In this document: one piece after another, positions 63,633 through 64,000 of the stretch
How the letters are laid out: each line of letters starts with the position of its first letter
Numbering within the stretch: position 1 is the stretch's first letter
Assembly: GCF_900188435.1 (NCBI RefSeq)
Contig: NZ_FYFA01000002.1
Span: 992,001-1,056,000 of the forward strand
DNA: 64,000 nucleotides
DNA from: Marinobacter sp. es.048
Lineage (GTDB): Bacteria > Pseudomonadota > Gammaproteobacteria > Pseudomonadales > Oleiphilaceae
Direction of reading: 5' to 3'
Program-made: the position numbers and the translations under genes
The notes under the pieces: generated by a model
Told to the model about the DNA's origin: nothing
The model's input: only the letters and a program-made list of their open reading frames with translations
Database searches by the model: none

Positions 63633-64000
63633 CTATCGGAATGTCACCAGGGCGGGGTCATCCGCTTCCAGGTGGCTATAGTTGTTAAAAACGGCCAGGC
63701 TGCGCCGGGGGCCGGAATACAGGACTCGCGATAAACTGGTGTTGGCGATCACCTCATTCAGTCCAAGTGCCCTGGCGTCGTCCAGCCCGAGCAGATACTG
63801 GGCAATCACGGAAATCGGTCCACCAGAGGTCGCAACCAGCACGTCGCCGCCATCGGCGTACTCAATCATCTCCTCGAAGGCCGCCAGAACGCGGGCCTTG
63901 AAGTCCGGCCAGCTTTCCTCGTACTCATGGTCGTATTCGCCCGAGGCCCAGCGGTGCACCGCGTGCACGAAGGCCTCCTGGAACGCTTTAGCCGGCTTCG
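63633..64000 (-). CDS. Histidine phosphatase family protein (5' part outside window)
   Basis: The C-terminal 122 residues of a frame that stays open to the right edge (KPAKAFQEAFVHAVHRW leads in). The second half of a phosphoglycerate-mutase fold is visible with DVLVATSGGPISVIAQYLLG, where the usual second catalytic His is replaced (TSGG rather than SHGG), as in a known subgroup. The N-terminal RHG motif would lie beyond the window. It is upstream of the SDR on the same strand with 17 nt between. Confidence 0.8.
   Translation of the reverse strand, partial: KPAKAFQEAFVHAVHRWASGEYDHEYEESWPDFKARVLAAFEEMIEYADGGDVLVATSGGPISVIAQYLLGLDDARALGLNEVIANTSLSRVLYSGPRRSLAVFNNYSHLEADDPALVTFR

Overview
The window looks like chromosome of a marine gammaproteobacterium close to Marinobacter. 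This rests on gene content (oleate hydratase, ydbH-ynbE-ydbL, DUF2897, DUF6279, DUF6064 and DUF4397 proteins, a gammaproteobacterial RIO kinase, Fur- and Zur-type operators of gammaproteobacterial form), moderately high GC, and dense packing with many overlapping genes. No tRNA, rRNA, insertion sequence, prophage or CRISPR array was seen. About 65 protein genes are supported. One is frameshifted and one runs off the right edge.

Layout. 0-3.1 kb: a lipoprotein peptidase facing a Zur-box-controlled zinc GTPase/methyltransferase operon. 3.2-10 kb: rluF, then a long minus-strand group holding the envelope lipid-transport set ydbH-ynbE-ydbL, a GNAT-nitrilase fusion, thpR and two short-chain dehydrogenases, one broken by a single-base frameshift. 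10-24 kb: housekeeping and repair genes (alpha/beta hydrolase, arfB, HMCES-type yedK, an Acg-type nitroreductase, NlpC lipoprotein, argO/argP, CPBP protease, dienoyl-CoA isomerase-like crotonase, RNase Z), a 1253-residue DUF1631-GGDEF-EAL protein and a cold-shock gene. 24.4-31.3 kb: an aromatic amino acid catabolic module (Lrp regulator, fused indolepyruvate oxidoreductase, aminotransferase, Na+ symporter) ended by a strong terminator. 31.3-46.3 kb: stress protein, M23 peptidase, RIO kinase, MaoC, CopD, a diguanylate cyclase, mtfA, oleate hydratase, a copper chaperone, a GGDEF-EAL receptor and small proteins. 46.3-52.9 kb: a Fur-controlled hydroxamate-siderophore island (ABC exporter, fhuC, fhuD, fhuB, fhuF) with a newly noticed 36-residue membrane miniprotein facing it behind its own Fur-box promoter. 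53-64 kb: PQQ-type sugar dehydrogenase, GFA protein, two aldo/keto reductases, a tandem glutaredoxin/GST protein, dacB, a four-repeat DUF4397 lipoprotein and further SDR and phosphatase genes.

The most unusual signals lie between genes. Two 107-nt elements (45621-45728 and 57133-57239) share a conserved core of about 53 nt but have unrelated, self-complementary 27-nt arms. Inside each core are two small hairpins whose hexaloops both read ANGGAW, the recognition form of CsrA/RsmA, and one stem shows a compensatory base change between copies. This suggests a repeat family selected for structure, possibly a CsrA-binding RNA. The Fur-controlled miniprotein and the Zur-controlled operon joining a metallochaperone GTPase to a zinc-ribbon methyltransferase are the other leads.
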